Shown here: piece after piece, positions 5,099 to 5,100 of the stretch | Position numbering within the stretch: position 1 is the stretch's first letter | Layout: each line of letters opens with the position of its first letter | Assembly: GCA_937898525.1 (NCBI GenBank) | Contig: CALCBC010000113.1 | Coordinates: 1-5,100, forward strand | DNA from: an uncultured Sphingomonadales bacterium | Lineage (GTDB): Bacteria > Pseudomonadota > Alphaproteobacteria > Sphingomonadales > Sphingomonadaceae | Reading direction: 5' to 3' | Length of the DNA stretch: 5,100 bases | Notes under the pieces: generated by a model | Seen by the model: the letters and a program-made list of their open reading frames with translations, nothing else | Told to the model about the DNA's origin: nothing | Database searches by the model: none | Made by a program: the position numbers and the translations under genes

Positions 5099-5100
5099 CT

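Overview
This is a GC-rich stretch of bacterial chromosome or large replicon, most likely from an alphaproteobacterium. Codon positions are strongly GC-biased, and two putative promoters match the alphaproteobacterial general-stress sigma factor EcfG (GGAAC, 16 bases, CGTT or TGTT). The genus cannot be fixed from the sequence alone. No tRNA, rRNA, CRISPR array or mobile element was seen.

Layout, left to right. (1) The C-terminal end of an unrecognised plus-strand gene (2-151). (2) A minus-strand DUF2243-type integral membrane protein (348-1106) with a stress-type promoter in front of it. (3) Diverging from it, a plus-strand gene for a protein with two ferritin-like four-helix domains (1311-2587). 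It is split by a one-base frameshift exactly in the linker between the domains. (4) A DUF4142 ferritin-like protein (2590-3108), whose start lies next to the stop of the preceding gene and which is probably in the same operon. (5) Converging from the right, a minus-strand operon with its own stress-type promoter: a 75-residue hydrophilic protein (4507-4734), then a type II NADH dehydrogenase (from 4496). The dehydrogenase loses its normal membrane-binding C-terminus to a second one-base frameshift near 3364. (6) A strong hairpin (about 4991-5036) that probably terminates a minus-strand gene whose last 14 codons lie at the right edge.

The gene set reads as a stress and redox module. It has two helical ferritin-like proteins (one with two candidate diiron sites), an alternative non-proton-pumping respiratory dehydrogenase, a small hydrophilic protein and a small membrane protein, and at least two of the three transcription units appear to be under general-stress control. 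The joint role is inference from context.

The most notable observation is the double ferritin-like protein. In each half, acidic metal-ligand positions recur with identical spacing (E, 30 residues to (E/D)xxH or ExxQ, with the second E 55 residues after the first). The N-terminal site carries H-to-Q and E-to-D changes and the C-terminal site is canonical. Both frameshifts look like loss of a single G or C in a G/C-rich stretch, so sequencing or assembly error must be weighed against real gene decay.
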